Part shown: in pieces, positions 63,681-64,000 of the stretch
How positions within the stretch are numbered: position 1 is the stretch's first letter
Layout: every line of letters begins with the position of its first letter
Source of the DNA: Pseudomonas cuatrocienegasensis
Lineage (GTDB): Bacteria > Pseudomonadota > Gammaproteobacteria > Pseudomonadales > Pseudomonadaceae
NCBI RefSeq assembly: GCF_900110925.1
Contig: NZ_FOFP01000001.1
Location: forward strand, 496,001 to 560,000
Length of the DNA: 64,000 bases
Reading direction: 5' to 3'
Notes under the pieces: generated by a model
What the model was told of the DNA's origin: nothing
What the model saw: only the letters and a program-made list of their open reading frames with translations
The model's database searches: none
Translations under genes and position numbers: made by a program

Positions 63681-64000
63681 ATGACTGATCCCCACAAGAC
63701 GCTGGAGCGCGAATCCATCGTGCTGCGTATTCTCTGGATGGTGCTGTTTGCGCTGGTCTGGCAACTGGCTGAGTTGGTCCTGGCCGGCGTAGTCCTGCTG
63801 CAGCTGGGCTACCGGATCATTTACAGCGCTCCCAACGCAAGCTTGCTTGGCTTTGGTGACAGCCTTAGCCAGTACCTGGCGCAAATTGGCCGCTTTGGCA
63901 CCTTCAACAGCGATGAGAAACCCTGGCCATTCCAGGATTGGCCAACACCGCGCACGCCGGACGGCGAGGTGGCCCATAGCATCCCCCCAGCGCCTCATCC
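63681..64000 (+). CDS. DUF4389 membrane protein (cut by the window end)
   Basis: The first 106 residues of an open frame that runs off the window. It has hydrophobic helix 1 (about 14-34) followed by a second (about 35-50, VLAGVVLLQLGYRIIYSA), then SLSQYLAQIGRFGTFNSDEKPWPF, a segment characteristic of DUF4389 proteins. AGGAG lies eight bases before the ATG. It is next to gpsA as in P. aeruginosa. Function unknown; the C-terminus is not visible. Confidence 0.75.
   Translation, partial: MTDPHKTLERESIVLRILWMVLFALVWQLAELVLAGVVLLQLGYRIIYSAPNASLLGFGDSLSQYLAQIGRFGTFNSDEKPWPFQDWPTPRTPDGEVAHSIPPAPH

Overview
The window is a stretch of a Pseudomonas chromosome. The evidence is the GC-rich base composition, the order gltA (divergent) - sdhCDAB - sucAB - lpd - sucCD - brnQ, the linked htpG, fabAB and gpsA genes, and protein sequences that match Pseudomonas families closely. 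From memory, the order parallels the PA1560-PA1614 part of P. aeruginosa, interleaved with blocks (pdxB; ABC exporter-exonuclease; ECF sigma-DUF4394) that sit elsewhere in that species. No rRNA, tRNA, CRISPR array, prophage or transposase gene was found.

Layout. 1-10.2 kb: an alpha/beta hydrolase, a large inverted-repeat element, the aerotaxis receptor aer, aconitase acnA, rlmM, a TusA-type sulfur carrier, a DUF3080 lipoprotein and a MATE pump. 10.3-19.6 kb: pdxB with a convergent 55-aa gene, an NAD-kinase-like protein, DUF1287 and DCC proteins, an ABC exporter, rhtA, ppnP, a DEDDh exonuclease and a 3-hydroxyisobutyrate-type dehydrogenase. This part holds two full copies and two remnants of one intergenic element. 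19.7-24.1 kb: a c-di-GMP phosphodiesterase-type regulator overlapping a histidine kinase, then a YkgJ protein. 24.1-37.2 kb: the TCA cycle cluster, with strong divergent promoters between gltA and sdhC and stem-loops at most suc gene junctions. 37.2-50.9 kb: brnQ, small membrane proteins, two similar small lipoproteins, paired hotdog thioesterases, htpG, an MHYT hybrid kinase coupled to an HD-GYP regulator, and a dienelactone hydrolase. 50.9-56.6 kb: DUF4394 protein, RskA-type anti-sigma, ECF sigma factor, pirin, OsmC, a periplasmic amidohydrolase and a decayed DUF3859 pseudogene. 56.6-64 kb: a chemoreceptor, fabB, fabA, a hybrid kinase (PA1611-like), the third element copy, gpsA and a DUF4389 gene cut by the window end.

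Most genes are housekeeping. acnA, gltA, sdh and suc supply most enzymes of the TCA cycle. fabA and fabB make unsaturated fatty acids and have a palindromic operator-like site upstream. Signalling is well represented: two chemoreceptors, each with a flagellar sigma-28-type promoter, and three histidine kinase genes, two of which overlap a c-di-GMP-type output gene.

The least ordinary signals are three. (1) A non-coding, MITE-like element family with TA-flanked ends, a predicted three-stem fold, and a variable end triplet that differs between copies but is the same at both ends of each copy. Its ends supply stop codons to neighbouring genes. (2) A shared promoter motif, CATCCA-N12/13-CGGGTATA, upstream of both the ECF sigma gene and the DUF4394 gene, which suggests a self-contained sigma/anti-sigma/DUF4394 circuit. 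(3) An approximately 805-bp inverted-repeat element with perfect 18-bp ends.
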